Source: an uncultured Bacteroidia bacterium
GTDB lineage: Bacteria > Bacteroidota > Bacteroidia > Bacteroidales > UBA932
DNA length: 36,313 nt
Reading direction: 5' to 3'
NCBI GenBank assembly: GCA_902785785.1
Contig: CADAAA010000012.1
Coordinates: 1-36,313, forward strand
Part shown: in pieces, positions 26,148 through 35,038 of the stretch
Numbering within the stretch: position 1 is the first letter of the stretch
Layout: each line of letters opens with the position of its first letter
Program-made: the position numbers and the translations under genes
Notes under the pieces: generated by a model
Told to the model about the DNA's origin: nothing
What the model saw: the letters and a program-made list of their open reading frames with translations, nothing else
Database searches by the model: none

Positions 26148-29100
26148 TTAGAAATTCAGGCTGAGACCCATCAGGAACGTAATCGGCCTCGGATAGAGAT
26201 TGTTGTCGATGCCTCCGAAGACCTCGGGATCGATACCGGAGTATTTGGTGAGGCAGAAAGCATTGTTCACGGTGCCGTAGATACGGCCGCCGATGCCGTG
26301 ATAACGGTCACCCTTGAAGAGCTCGTTGAAACTGTATCCAAGGGTGATGTTGTCACACTTCAGGAACGAAGCGTTTTCAAGGAAATAGTCGGAGAGAACC
26401 CAGTCGTATGACTGCCAGTTCTTTGCGAGGACGCTCTTCGGACGGTTGGAGAGGAAGGTCGAAAGGGCCCAGATCTCGCTGGTGCCGACGTTGCTGGAGC
26501 CGGCGATCATATCGTTGTACACGTAGTTGCCGATGCTGGCGCGGAGAGAGAAGCCGAAGTCCCAGTTCTTGTACTCCAGACGGGATGACAGACCCATCGT
26601 GACGGGAGCCATCGGGCTGTGGGTAAAGTACTTGTCGTTCTCGTTAATCACACCGTCGTTGTTGCGGTCCACGACCATACCCTCGATAGGCAGGCCGTCC
26701 TTGTCGTACACCTGCTCGTAGAGATAGAACGATGAAGCGGGATGGCCGACAGCGTGAGCCTGGGCATTGTTACCCGTACCTGCGGATATGCCTCCGGTCG
26801 GGACGAAATAACCGTCATCTCCACCGATGAGCTCGGTGATCTCGTTCTGGTTGTAGGTGACATTGTAATTCACCGTCCAGAACCAGTCGCGGCTCTGGAT
26901 GATCTTGTAATCCAAAGCGAGCTCGACACCGGTGTTGCGGAGCGATCCGATATTGGTAGTGATCTGGTTGCGGAAGTTGGAACCGGCTGCTACGTAAGCT
27001 GTGTTGATAAGGTCCGTAGTGACACGGTTGTACCAGTCGAGGCTTCCGGTAAGGCGGTCATTGGCGAAACCGAAGTCGAGACCGACATTGGTCGTAGTCG
27101 TGGTCTCCCAGTGGAGGTTCGGGTCATAGGCGGTAGGGCGGAAAAGCTCTCCGCTACCGGTGACAGGATAGAATCCGTTGGTACCGCTGGTCTTTTCATA
27201 AACGGCGAAATAAGGATAGTCGGCGTTCTTGACGTTGAGTTCCTGCTGACCGGTCTGACCCCATCCGAGACGGAGCTTGAGGTCGCTGAGAGCCTCGACA
27301 TCCTTGAGGAAGGACTCCTCCTTGATCTTCCAGGCGAATGCGAAGGAAGGGAAGAGGGACCAGTGCTGACGGAAACGGGACGAACCGTCGTAACGTACGG
27401 TAGCAGTCAGGAGATACTTGTCAGCGTAGTTGTAATTGGCACGTCCGAAGAAGGAAACGAGGTAGTTCTCGGTCTTGAACTCCCAAGGAGTATGGGGACG
27501 TACGGCGCCGGGGTTCTCGTTGTTGGTCTTGGGATAGTAGCCTACGTAGTCGTTATACTGGCTCCTCCAGAAATGCTGCCACTCATAACCGCCCATGATG
27601 TCGAAATGATGACCTCCGTCGAAGTCCTGATTGTACTGGGCGTAGGTGTTGAAGGAAAGGTTGCGCTTGGTAATCTCATCGAAGCCCTCGCTGCCGTAAT
27701 AGATACCGTAGGGGCTGTTGGGAGAAGTCCAGGTATCCTGCTTTCCGTAGGAGAGGTCCGCACCGAAAGTGGCGTGGAGCCTGAGAGCCTCGAAACCGTG
27801 GACCTGATAGTCGACCTCCGCGCTGCCGATGATCGAACGGCTATGTGCGATGTCCTCCTTGAGGTTCAACAAAGAAACCGGGTTAGGGGTGGCGTTACGC
27901 TCCCAAGTGTACGGCCATGTATCGTCGTTGAGCGAAGCTCCGTCAGCCCTCCACTGGAAATAATTCGCGAAGTTGGCGGCGTCAGGAGAAGTCTTGTCAT
28001 AGATGCTCTGGGACGGGTCCATCTTGGTGGCAGCCCAGATAGCATTGCCGTCGGCATACTGCGTCGTGGCGTACATTCCCTTGGCGTTGAGGTTGACGTT
28101 GAGATGATTGTCAAGGAACGAAGGGTTGAGATTGATGGAAGCCGTAGCACGCTGGAAATCTGAAGTCTTCAGGATACCCTGCTCGTCAGTGAAGCCGACA
28201 GAGACACGATAAGGAAGGTTCTTCGTAGCACCGGTGACAGTGACATTGTGGTCATGGCTGATGGCGGTGCGGTAGATCTCGCTCTGCCAGTCGGTATTGG
28301 CAGATCCGAGAGCATTGATAGGATCATCGTTCACACCGGTATACAGGTCGGTGACAAACTTGCGGAACTCGTCGCCGGTCATCACGTCGACCGACTTCTT
28401 GCGCATGCTGGCAGATACGGTACCGTTGTAGGAGACCTGGGGAGCCTGGTTGGCACGGCCCTTCTTGGTAGTGATGATGATGACACCGTTGGATCCGCGG
28501 GAACCGTAGATGGCGGTTGCGGAAGCGTCCTTCAGGACGTTGAAGCTCTCGATATCGGCAGGATTGACCATGGAGAGGAGGTTGGACAGACCCTTGACAC
28601 CGTTGTTGTCCATTGCAAGACCGTCGATGACGATGAGAGGATCATTGGAAGCGTTCAGGGAAGAACCTCCACGGATACGGATGGTGGAGCCGCCACCAGG
28701 AGTACCGCCTCCACTGGTAACGCTGACGCCGGCGATCTTACCGGTCAGCATATCCTGGGCGTTAACGACGACACCCTTGTTCTTGGTGTCAGGTTTGAGG
28801 GCGGTCACCGAGCCGGTGAGGTCGCTCTTCTTGACGGTACCGTAGCCGATGACCACGACCTCGTCGAGGAACTCGCTGTCCTCCTCGAGGGTGATGGTGG
28901 CCGGGACCTCGGATGCCTTGAAGGTAAGGGTCGTGTAACCGATGCAGCTGACCTCGACGATCGCATCGGCGCTCGCGACGTTCAGGGTGAAGTCGCCGTC
29001 AATGCCCGTCACGGTGCCGTTGTTGGTACCCTGCTCGATGACTGTCGCACCGATGACGGGGCCCATGGCGTCGGTAACAACACCCTTCACCTGATATCCG

Positions 29101-29174
29101 CCCTGGGCGAACACAGAAGTGGTCATCAGGCTTAGCAGCATGATGCCCACGAGCTTTGTTACGATTCTATTCAT
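26148..29174 (-). CDS. susC: SusC-like TonB-dependent transporter of the starch operon
   Basis: This 1008-residue protein starts at 29174 (MNRIVTKLVG). The longer open frame to 29234 overlaps the transporter gene upstream and adds a charged stretch before the signal peptide. The signal (ending SVFAQ) is followed by a carboxypeptidase-regulatory-like domain (about 27-98, GYQVKGVVTDAMGPVIGATV) and the VVVIGYG TonB-box region (106-112). The plug carries GGGSTIRIRGGSSLNASNDP and LKDASATAIYGSRGSNGVI. A full barrel follows, with C-terminus GLSLNF. It imports maltooligosaccharides with the SusD encoded 19 bp downstream. It is more distant from the two SusCs at the left than those are from each other. 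The substrate is inferred from the operon. Confidence 0.96.
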   Translation of the reverse strand: MNRIVTKLVGIMLLSLMTTSVFAQGGYQVKGVVTDAMGPVIGATVIEQGTNNGTVTGIDGDFTLNVASADAIVEVSCIGYTTLTFKASEVPATITLEEDSEFLDEVVVIGYGTVKKSDLTGSVTALKPDTKNKGVVVNAQDMLTGKIAGVSVTSGGGTPGGGSTIRIRGGSSLNASNDPLIVIDGLAMDNNGVKGLSNLLSMVNPADIESFNVLKDASATAIYGSRGSNGVIIITTKKGRANQAPQVSYNGTVSASMRKKSVDVMTGDEFRKFVTDLYTGVNDDPINALGSANTDWQSEIYRTAISHDHNVTVTGATKNLPYRVSVGFTDEQGILKTSDFQRATASINLNPSFLDNHLNVNLNAKGMYATTQYADGNAIWAATKMDPSQSIYDKTSPDAANFANYFQWRADGASLNDDTWPYTWERNATPNPVSLLNLKEDIAHSRSIIGSAEVDYQVHGFEALRLHATFGADLSYGKQDTWTSPNSPYGIYYGSEGFDEITKRNLSFNTYAQYNQDFDGGHHFDIMGGYEWQHFWRSQYNDYVGYYPKTNNENPGAVRPHTPWEFKTENYLVSFFGRANYNYADKYLLTATVRYDGSSRFRQHWSLFPSFAFAWKIKEESFLKDVEALSDLKLRLGWGQTGQQELNVKNADYPYFAVYEKTSGTNGFYPVTGSGELFRPTAYDPNLHWETTTTTNVGLDFGFANDRLTGSLDWYNRVTTDLINTAYVAAGSNFRNQITTNIGSLRNTGVELALDYKIIQSRDWFWTVNYNVTYNQNEITELIGGDDGYFVPTGGISAGTGNNAQAHAVGHPASSFYLYEQVYDKDGLPIEGMVVDRNNDGVINENDKYFTHSPMAPVTMGLSSRLEYKNWDFGFSLRASIGNYVYNDMIAGSSNVGTSEIWALSTFLSNRPKSVLAKNWQSYDWVLSDYFLENASFLKCDNITLGYSFNELFKGDRYHGIGGRIYGTVNNAFCLTKYSGIDPEVFGGIDNNLYPRPITFLMGLSLNF

Positions 29175-29199
29175 AAAGCGTTTGTGTGATTGATATAGA

Positions 29200-30525
29200 T
29201 TAGTTTTTCTTTTCCTTGACGGCCAGGACGGCAAGTGCTCCGCAGAGCAGCAGGACGCCCGCGACCACCATCATGCTCACCTGCGCACCACCGACGAGGC
29301 GGAGCACCACGCCGCCGATGGCGGCCGCGATGATCTGCGGCAGGCAGATCGTGCAGTTGAACAGTCCGAGATACTCGCCCATGTGCTCTCCCGTCAGGGA
29401 GTTGGTGAGTATCGTGAACGGCAGCGCCAGCATGGCGGCCCATGCCGCGCCTATGAGTAGGAACGACACGAACAGCGCATACTGATCATGAACGAAGAAT
29501 ACGGATATGAATCCGATGGCTCCGAGCACAAGGCTTACGATGTAAGCCGAACGGTGCGAACGGAACTTGGGGATGAGCAGGGCCCAGAGCATCGAGCCGA
29601 CCGCCTGGACGGCGAAAAGCACGCCCACCCAGTTGCCTGCGGCCTGATAGCCCTCGGACGCGGCATCGGTGGTACCCCAGACCGTGGAAGCGATGGAACC
29701 GTTGGTGTAGGTCCACATGTACAGGAACGCCGACCAGCAGAAGAACTGCACCAGGCCGACGGTCCAGAAAGCCTTCGGCGCATGGGCCAGGAGGCTGAAG
29801 ATGCCCTCGTGCTTCTGCTCCTGCTGCTTCTGCAGGTCGATGCCGTGGAACTCGGCATACTCCTGCGGATTCATCTCCTTGACCTTGGCGAAGGTGTAGA
29901 GGACGCAGAGGATGAGGATGAGCGCTCCGATGTAGAAGCTCCACTTGACGGAGTCGGGCACCACTCCCTCGGGAGCGGTGTTGGCAATGCCGATCCAGGT
30001 GAAGAAGATCGGGAAGAGGTAGCCCACGAACGAGCCGGCGTTGCAAAGGAACGACTGTATGGAGTAGGCCTTGCCCTTCTGCTCCTCGTTGACCATGTCG
30101 CCGACCATCATCTTGAACGGCTGCATGGCGACGTTGATGGAAGTGTCGAGGAATATCAGGGAGAACAGGCCGAACCACATGGCTCCGTTGAGGCCCAGAA
30201 GCAGCCGCGAGCTGAAGCTCAGGCTGCCGGCGTTGGGCAGGAAGAGCATCACCAGCACGGCGACGATGGCTCCGACGAGCAGATACGGCTTGCGGCGGCC
30301 CATGCGGCACCAGGTCCTGTCGGACCACTTGCCGATGAGCGGCTGAACGATCATGCCCATGAGCGGAGGGAGTATCCAGAAGAAGCTGAGCTGGTGCGGG
30401 TCCGCTCCCAGCGTCGCGAAGATTCGGCTGATGTTGGCGCTCTGAAGCGCATAGGCGATCTGAACTCCGAAAAATCCGAAGCTGAGATTCCACATCTGCC
30501 AGAAAGTGAGGTTACGTTTGTTCAT
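29200..30525 (-). CDS. MFS sugar transporter (GPH/SUT-like), inner membrane
   Basis: This 441-residue protein has about twelve hydrophobic segments. The start at 30525 (MNKRNLTFWQMWNLSFGFFG) is preferred over 30555, because the -7 promoter box overlaps the longer reading. The loop between helices 2 and 3, GKWSDRTWCRMGRRKPYL, is the D-R-x-x-x-x-x-G-R-R-x-P signature of GPH and sucrose/maltose cation symporters. A long loop (MNPQEYAEFHGIDLQKQQEQKHE) separates the two halves. It probably moves maltose or glucose from periplasm to cytoplasm, completing the path begun by SusCD. It is the first gene of the nine-gene operon, 25 bp before susC. Family is confident. The transported sugar is inferred from context. 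Confidence 0.9.
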   Translation of the reverse strand: MNKRNLTFWQMWNLSFGFFGVQIAYALQSANISRIFATLGADPHQLSFFWILPPLMGMIVQPLIGKWSDRTWCRMGRRKPYLLVGAIVAVLVMLFLPNAGSLSFSSRLLLGLNGAMWFGLFSLIFLDTSINVAMQPFKMMVGDMVNEEQKGKAYSIQSFLCNAGSFVGYLFPIFFTWIGIANTAPEGVVPDSVKWSFYIGALILILCVLYTFAKVKEMNPQEYAEFHGIDLQKQQEQKHEGIFSLLAHAPKAFWTVGLVQFFCWSAFLYMWTYTNGSIASTVWGTTDAASEGYQAAGNWVGVLFAVQAVGSMLWALLIPKFRSHRSAYIVSLVLGAIGFISVFFVHDQYALFVSFLLIGAAWAAMLALPFTILTNSLTGEHMGEYLGLFNCTICLPQIIAAAIGGVVLRLVGGAQVSMMVVAGVLLLCGALAVLAVKEKKN

Positions 30526-30552
30526 CTTAAACGTTTTAGTGTCATTATGAGG

Positions 30553-30560
30553 CAAAAATA
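30553..30560 (-). promoter_or_regulatory. -7 element (TATTTTTG) of the starch operon promoter
   Basis: On the minus strand TATTTTTG matches TAnnTTTG, 27 bp before the chosen transporter ATG. It predicts a leader of about 20 nt. No convincing -33 element is seen. A regulator-dependent promoter would fit that, and the divergent two-component genes start only 124 bp away. Confidence 0.6.
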
Positions 30561-30647
30561 TGATTTTTTTCGCACGCGTAATATATGGTATCCGACGAAC
30601 GGAGGGTTTTTCGCGACAGACCGCTGGATTTGAACGACGAAATTTCC

Positions 30648-30655
30648 TATATTTG
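30648..30655 (+). promoter_or_regulatory. -7 element (TATATTTG) for the two-component system
   Basis: TATATTTG is an exact match 29 bp before the kinase ATG. A TTTG at 30629-30632 is upstream, but the 15-bp spacing is shorter than the usual 19-21. The divergent starch promoter lies about 90 bp away, so one regulator site could serve both. Confidence 0.65.
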
Positions 30656-30684
30656 TAAAAATACGCCCTAATTCCCCTATCCGT

Positions 30685-31824
30685 ATGCTGTCGAAGTCAC
30701 GGGACGCGCTCATAATCCATCTGTTCGCCCTCCTGCACGCAGGATTGGCGTTCGGATGCCGCGCCCTCGGCCTGACCGACGAGATAGTCCTGACGCTGCT
30801 CACGATGCTCCTCGTCGTGATCATCTGCCTCAGGCGCGGCATGAGCGCCAAGTTCATGGCTATCAGCCTCATACTCGCCAACATCATCGGATTCGGCATT
30901 GCCAAAGGCATTTCCTCGCTGCTGGGCCTGTTCGCCTCAGAGCCTTTGATCGTCAACCCCATCTCGACGTTCATCACGACCGAGATCGTCGGCTGGGGTA
31001 TCTACATGATCGCGGGGCGGCTGTCGCGTGACGGCAAGTTCCAGGTCACGGACAGCAGCGGCGTACGCTGGCTGCTGCTGGCCTTCGTGATCGTCATTGC
31101 CGTCCGCCTGACCATCCTCCTGATCCTGTCAGGAGGCATAGACAGGGAGAACATCGTAGCGAGCATCATCGTGGACTACGTGTTCAGCCTCGGCGCGCTG
31201 ATATTCCTGGCCGAGAACGCCATGCGCATCAATGCGCGGGCGCTCGAGGACAGGGAGAAGGCGCGCCTGGCGCAGTACCGCTACATGAACCTCAGCCAGC
31301 AGGTGAACCCGCATTTCCTCTTCAACAGCCTCAACATCCTGGACTGCCTGGTCTGCGAGCAGAAGACCGACCAGGCGTCAACCTACATCCACAAACTGGC
31401 AGCCATATACCGTTACCTGCTGCGCAATGAGGAGGAGAGGCTGGTCAAGCTCCGCGACGAGATGGACTTCGTGGACCAGTATGTGGACCTGCTCAAGGTC
31501 CGCTTCCCGGAAGGGCTTGACATCCAGATAGATATCCCGGCGGACAGGCTCAACAGACGCGTTGTCCCCTGCTCCGTGCAGCTCCTGATAGAGAACGCCA
31601 CCAAGCACAATGCCGTAAGCGCAGACAAGCCCCTGCAGATCATGGTCAAGTGTGAGGACGACTGCGTCGTCGTGTCCAACACCCTCAACCCCAAGATCTC
31701 CTCCGGGCCTTCCACCGGCCTCGGCCTGAAGTACCTGCGCGAGCAGTACCAGGACGTCGCCGGCAAGACGCCCGTCGTCCGGATGGGCGAAAACGAATAC
31801 ACAGTAGTAATCCCCCTGATTTAG
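30685..31824 (+). CDS. LytS-type sensor histidine kinase, integral membrane
   Basis: This 379-residue protein has about five or six hydrophobic segments in residues 1-175, then a coiled-coil-like linker and a His_kinase (LytS/YehU-type) domain. The phosphorylated histidine is His210 in QQVNPHFLFNSLN. The N-box is SVQLLIENATKHN (Asn304), and the G-box is TGLGLKYLREQY. This family senses cell-envelope or metabolite signals through its membrane part and phosphorylates a LytTR regulator, whose gene begins 6 bp downstream. The N-terminal membrane region has no recognisable sensor domain. Because it diverges from the starch operon, control of that operon is plausible. It could instead regulate only itself or distant genes. 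Confidence 0.93.
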   Translation: MLSKSRDALIIHLFALLHAGLAFGCRALGLTDEIVLTLLTMLLVVIICLRRGMSAKFMAISLILANIIGFGIAKGISSLLGLFASEPLIVNPISTFITTEIVGWGIYMIAGRLSRDGKFQVTDSSGVRWLLLAFVIVIAVRLTILLILSGGIDRENIVASIIVDYVFSLGALIFLAENAMRINARALEDREKARLAQYRYMNLSQQVNPHFLFNSLNILDCLVCEQKTDQASTYIHKLAAIYRYLLRNEEERLVKLRDEMDFVDQYVDLLKVRFPEGLDIQIDIPADRLNRRVVPCSVQLLIENATKHNAVSADKPLQIMVKCEDDCVVVSNTLNPKISSGPSTGLGLKYLREQYQDVAGKTPVVRMGENEYTVVIPLI

Positions 31825-31830
31825 AACCAT

Positions 31831-32580
31831 ATGAAGGCGCTGATCGTAGAAGACGAGAAAATGGCAAGGGACAACCTCGCCAGGACAATCTCCTCCATGT
31901 TCCCCGACATCGAAGTCGTCGGGGCCGCCTCCTCTGTCGCGGAGACGCTACGCTGGCTCCGCGACCCGTCCTGCACCGCAGACATCATCTTCATGGACGT
32001 CGAGCTCTCGGACGGCGACTGCTTCGAGATCTTCCGCCAGGAGAAAGTCACGGCCAAGGTCATCATGACCACCGCCTACGACAGCTACGCCGTAAAGGCC
32101 TTCGAGGCAGGCAGCGTCGACTATCTGCTCAAGCCTATAGAGCCGGCCGCGCTGCGGCGCGCCGTGGAGCGCTGCAGACAGCGGAGCGGAGCGACGGATG
32201 TCGAAGCGCTGCTGCGCGCCATCGGGCGGCCCGAAACGCCAGCCTACAAGGAGCGTTTCGTGGTCAGCGTCGGCGAACGCATCATACCGATAAACGTCTC
32301 TGACATAGCATATTTCTACTCCAAGGACAAATACAATTACCTGGCATCCAACGACGGTTCGCACTACATCATCGACTCGTCTATGGACGCGCTCGCGGAA
32401 GAGTTGGATCCCAAGAAGTTCTTCCGCATCTCGCGCGGCTGCATCGTGGCCCTCGGGGCCATCCGCAGCGTCACCCGCCAGTTCGGCGGGCGGCTGCGGA
32501 TAGAAGCCGAGCCCGGACCACCGTTCGAAATGACGGTGGCCCGGGCCCGCGTCGACGATTTCCTCGCCTGGCTGGAGTAG
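31831..32580 (+). CDS. LytTR-family response regulator
   Basis: This 249-residue response regulator has a receiver domain at 1-118, with acidic residues (VEDE, 6-9), phospho-acceptor Asp56 (IIFMD), Thr80/81 (VIMTTAYD) and Lys101 (LLKPI). The LytTR DNA-binding domain is at about 139-248 (VVSVGERIIPINVSDIAYFY, FFRISRGCIVAL). LytTR proteins bind direct repeats upstream of promoters. It is co-transcribed with the kinase gene (6-bp gap). It ends one base from the stop of malQ, which converges on it with no terminator in between, so antisense overlap of the two transcripts is likely. The starch operon is the nearest candidate target. Confidence 0.95.
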   Translation: MKALIVEDEKMARDNLARTISSMFPDIEVVGAASSVAETLRWLRDPSCTADIIFMDVELSDGDCFEIFRQEKVTAKVIMTTAYDSYAVKAFEAGSVDYLLKPIEPAALRRAVERCRQRSGATDVEALLRAIGRPETPAYKERFVVSVGERIIPINVSDIAYFYSKDKYNYLASNDGSHYIIDSSMDALAEELDPKKFFRISRGCIVALGAIRSVTRQFGGRLRIEAEPGPPFEMTVARARVDDFLAWLE

Positions 32581-32581
32581 T

Positions 32582-34636
32582 CTACCTTCCGCTTTCCTTG
32601 ACCATGCGCTTGACCTTGTCGTTGAAGTCCTTCTGCGACAGGAGGTTCTCCAGTGTCAGGTGCATGCGGTAGCGCCAGTAGTAAGGGCAGATCGCCGGGA
32701 CGTTGATACGCTCCTCGGCGGGCTCGGCGTAGCGGAGCTCAGCCGACATGCCGAGCCAGTCCTGCAACGGCAGGATGGTGAACATGGCCGGCGAGGCCAG
32801 GTGCTGCGCGATGATCTGCTCGCAGATCTCGGGCGTGCACTCTGCCGGAGCCTCGCCGCCCCTGCCCAGCACCTCATTGTAGTAGCGCTGGATCAGGCCG
32901 CGGTCTTCCTCCTCCCACCATGCCCGCAAGGGGCTCATATCATGGGTGGAAGTAGTACAAACGCTCATGTAGGGGTACTGCGAAGGAATGGCGAACGTCT
33001 GGTTCGGATTCTTCGGCATGCGCTGGATCTCCAGCGAGAGGATCTTCTGGGCATCCATCACCTCCGGCACGCAAGCCGGGATCATACCCAGATCCTCGCC
33101 GCAGGCAAGCATGCCCGTCGAGCCCAGCAGCTCGGGCAGCTTGCGCATGGCCTGATGCTTCCAGAACTCATTGTGACGGCGGTAGAAGAAGTCGTCATAC
33201 AACTCGTTGAACGACCATTTCTGCCAATCGTTCAGCTTCTTGAACGCCTCCGTGTCGCGGGCGTTGATACGCGGATGCCAGAGGCCCTTGTGGTGCGGAT
33301 CCTCCAGGAACAGCCCGTCGACGGCCAGTCCCCTGTCGGCAATCTCCTGCATGGTGTACGGCATGGCCGGGCTGAAATGCCCCATCAGGCCGCTCTTCTC
33401 CGGCACGGGGATCTCCCAGATGCGGAAGAATCCCAGTATATGGTCGATGCGGAATGCGTCGAAGTACTCCGCCATCTTGCCCAAGCGGCTCTTCCACCAG
33501 GCGTAGTTGTCCTCCGCCATCTTGTCCCAGTTGTAGGTCGGGAATCCCCAGTTCTGCCCGTCCACGGCAAACGCATCCGGCGGTGCACCGCACTGCGAAT
33601 CCATGTTGAACAGGTCGGGATGGCACCATGCGTCCACGCTCGTACGACTGATGCCTATGGGCAGGTCACCCTTGAACACCACGCCCTTTCCGTGCGCATA
33701 GGCGCAGACTTCCTTGAGCTGCTTGTCCAGATGGTACTGCACGAAACAGTGGTAGTCCACCTCAGCCTTATGCGCAGCGTAGTACTCCTTCGCCTTCTTA
33801 AGCGAATACTTGGCGTAAGGGCCCCACTGGGAGAAGTCCGGCGTGCCGTTCTCATCGCGCAGCGCGCAGAAAACGGCATACGGCAGCAGCCAGTGGGCAT
33901 TGGCCGCGAAGAAGTCGCGGTAGTTCTCGCTCGCGAGCACCTTCTCCCCTTCCGGCCCTGCGAACACGGCCTTCAGGAGCTTGGTCTTCGCGGCATTAAC
34001 CTTCACGTAATCAATCTTCTGCAAGGCATTCAGCTCCGCCCGCTGCTTCTTGTACGCGGCTGTCACCTTCACCCCCGCCGCCGGCAGGTTGATGAATTGC
34101 GGATGCAGCGCGAAGGTCGAATTGGCATTGTACGGATACGAATCCATCCACTCATGCGTCATCGTCGTATCGTTGATCGGCAGCAGCTGCAGCACGGTCT
34201 GGCCCGTCATCGCGGCCCAGTCCGCCATCTGCTTCAGGTCGTAGAACTCGCCCACGCCGAAACCGTCGTTGCTCCGCAACGCGAACACCGGGATCGCGGT
34301 ACCCGCTCCCCGGAACCCCGCGCGGTCGAAGATCGCGGTCGAGTGCTCCCGCAGGAAGCCGTTGCCGCCCGCGGGGATGTCGTTCCACGCGTCGCGGAAC
34401 GACGTCTCGCCCCGCGCCGCCTTGCGGCTGTGATGCCGCCACTCCTGCCGCACGACGATCCCGTCGCGGACCACCTCATATGTATAGTCCAACAGCATGG
34501 CCCCCGTGAACTTGTCTATCCCGACAGTCCAGATGCCACCCTCGCAGTACTCCATGGGGTATTTTCTGCCCTGGCAGACCAGATACAGGTTCTCGCCCCA
34601 CTGGGTGCGGTATTCGATTGTGAATCTTGCTTTCAT
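32582..34636 (-). CDS. malQ: 4-alpha-glucanotransferase (GH77, amylomaltase)
   Basis: This 684-residue protein has no signal peptide and is cytoplasmic. Residues 1-100 resemble a CBM20-type starch-binding domain (FTIEYRTQWGENLYLV, WTVGIDK). The GH77 domain begins at about 110 (GTAIPVFALRSNDGFGVGEF). The catalytic residues are Asp398 (AFRIDHILGFFR), Glu514 (ACGEDLGMIP) and Asp566 (TSTHDMSP). The enzyme transfers maltosyl units between maltooligosaccharides and frees glucose, the cytoplasmic end of starch use. Many Bacteroides homologues are nearer 890 residues with two N-terminal carbohydrate-binding modules, as I recall. This one appears to have one. It has its own promoter box at 34707-34714 and is convergent with the response regulator gene. 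Confidence 0.95.
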   Translation of the reverse strand: MKARFTIEYRTQWGENLYLVCQGRKYPMEYCEGGIWTVGIDKFTGAMLLDYTYEVVRDGIVVRQEWRHHSRKAARGETSFRDAWNDIPAGGNGFLREHSTAIFDRAGFRGAGTAIPVFALRSNDGFGVGEFYDLKQMADWAAMTGQTVLQLLPINDTTMTHEWMDSYPYNANSTFALHPQFINLPAAGVKVTAAYKKQRAELNALQKIDYVKVNAAKTKLLKAVFAGPEGEKVLASENYRDFFAANAHWLLPYAVFCALRDENGTPDFSQWGPYAKYSLKKAKEYYAAHKAEVDYHCFVQYHLDKQLKEVCAYAHGKGVVFKGDLPIGISRTSVDAWCHPDLFNMDSQCGAPPDAFAVDGQNWGFPTYNWDKMAEDNYAWWKSRLGKMAEYFDAFRIDHILGFFRIWEIPVPEKSGLMGHFSPAMPYTMQEIADRGLAVDGLFLEDPHHKGLWHPRINARDTEAFKKLNDWQKWSFNELYDDFFYRRHNEFWKHQAMRKLPELLGSTGMLACGEDLGMIPACVPEVMDAQKILSLEIQRMPKNPNQTFAIPSQYPYMSVCTTSTHDMSPLRAWWEEEDRGLIQRYYNEVLGRGGEAPAECTPEICEQIIAQHLASPAMFTILPLQDWLGMSAELRYAEPAEERINVPAICPYYWRYRMHLTLENLLSQKDFNDKVKRMVKESGR

Positions 34637-34706
34637 AACAGAATGCGGTTAGTTTCCGGAGCGGTCACCCTGCTTCGTCCGAAGCCGTCGCGCCCACCTT
34701 GTTGGG

Positions 34707-34714
34707 CAAATATA
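34707..34714 (-). promoter_or_regulatory. -7 element (TATATTTG) for malQ
   Basis: On the minus strand TATATTTG is an exact consensus match, 71 bp before the malQ ATG. It implies a leader of about 60 nt. The third repeat array lies about 110 bp further upstream of this promoter. Confidence 0.7.
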
Positions 34715-34827
34715 GCAAGATTGTCGATTAAAAGGTTTCAATGACTCCGCCTTTCCGGACGAACTCCCCGATTTGCCGGATGAAATGCCCCCACGCCGCT
34801 CCCAACGGTTCAGCCCCCTCCCCTTCC

Positions 34828-35007
34828 GCGCACGTTTTCGCCAATTTCGTGCGCTTTTGCCCTTAAATCGGCCCTTTCGCGCACGTTTTCGCTATTTTCG
34901 TGCGCCAACACGCCCTTTTTCCCGTCTTCGCGCATGTTTTCGCCTTTTTTGTGCGCGAGCAAGCCTGTTTTCCAGCCGAGGCGCACGAATTCGCTGATTT
35001 TGTGCGT
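34828..35007 (-). repeat. Array 3: four 51-bp units with GCGCAC/GTGCGC palindromes
   Basis: First arms begin at 34828, 34879, 34930 (GCGCAT) and 34981, exactly 51 bp apart. Second arms (GTGCGC, last GTGCGT) begin at 34849, 34900, 34951 and 35002, always 21 bp later. Loops keep a TTTTCGC-NNN-TTT pattern, while the 24-bp spacers differ in sequence but never in length. The geometry is that of arrays 1 and 2, although the arms differ. Pyrimidine-rich spacers on the plus strand suggest the array is in the reverse orientation, hence the minus strand. It fills the intergenic region between divergent malQ and the lipoprotein gene at 35039. Confidence 0.88.
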
Positions 35008-35014
35008 ATATTCG
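35007..35014 (+). promoter_or_regulatory. Weak -7-like element overlapping the last repeat arm
   Basis: TATATTCG differs by one base from TATATTTG and lies 25 bp before the lipoprotein ATG. Its first base is the last base of the final GTGCGT arm. It has no clear -33 partner. If real, the repeat array would form the immediate upstream region of this promoter. Confidence 0.35.
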
Positions 35015-35038
35015 CCGAAACGAACAAAGTCTGCCCCT

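Noticed and set aside
30593-30641. Direct repeat CGACGAA (30593-30599 and 30635-30641, 42 bp apart) as a LytTR operator.
   Set aside because: A 7-bp repeat in about 160 bp is expected by chance, and the spacing does not match the short repeats known for LytTR proteins.
995-34744. Long antisense open frames opposite the real genes (for example opposite the SusE/F-like gene at 21395-24529, the neopullulanase at 15004-16833 and malQ at 32660-34744).
   Set aside because: The opposite strand carries clear protein families with signal peptides and catalytic motifs. The antisense frames are low-complexity by-products of GC-rich codon use.
34773-34997. Arginine-rich plus-strand frame through array 3.
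   Set aside because: It is a by-product of the 51-bp repeat. The peptide is low complexity and ends within the last repeat unit.
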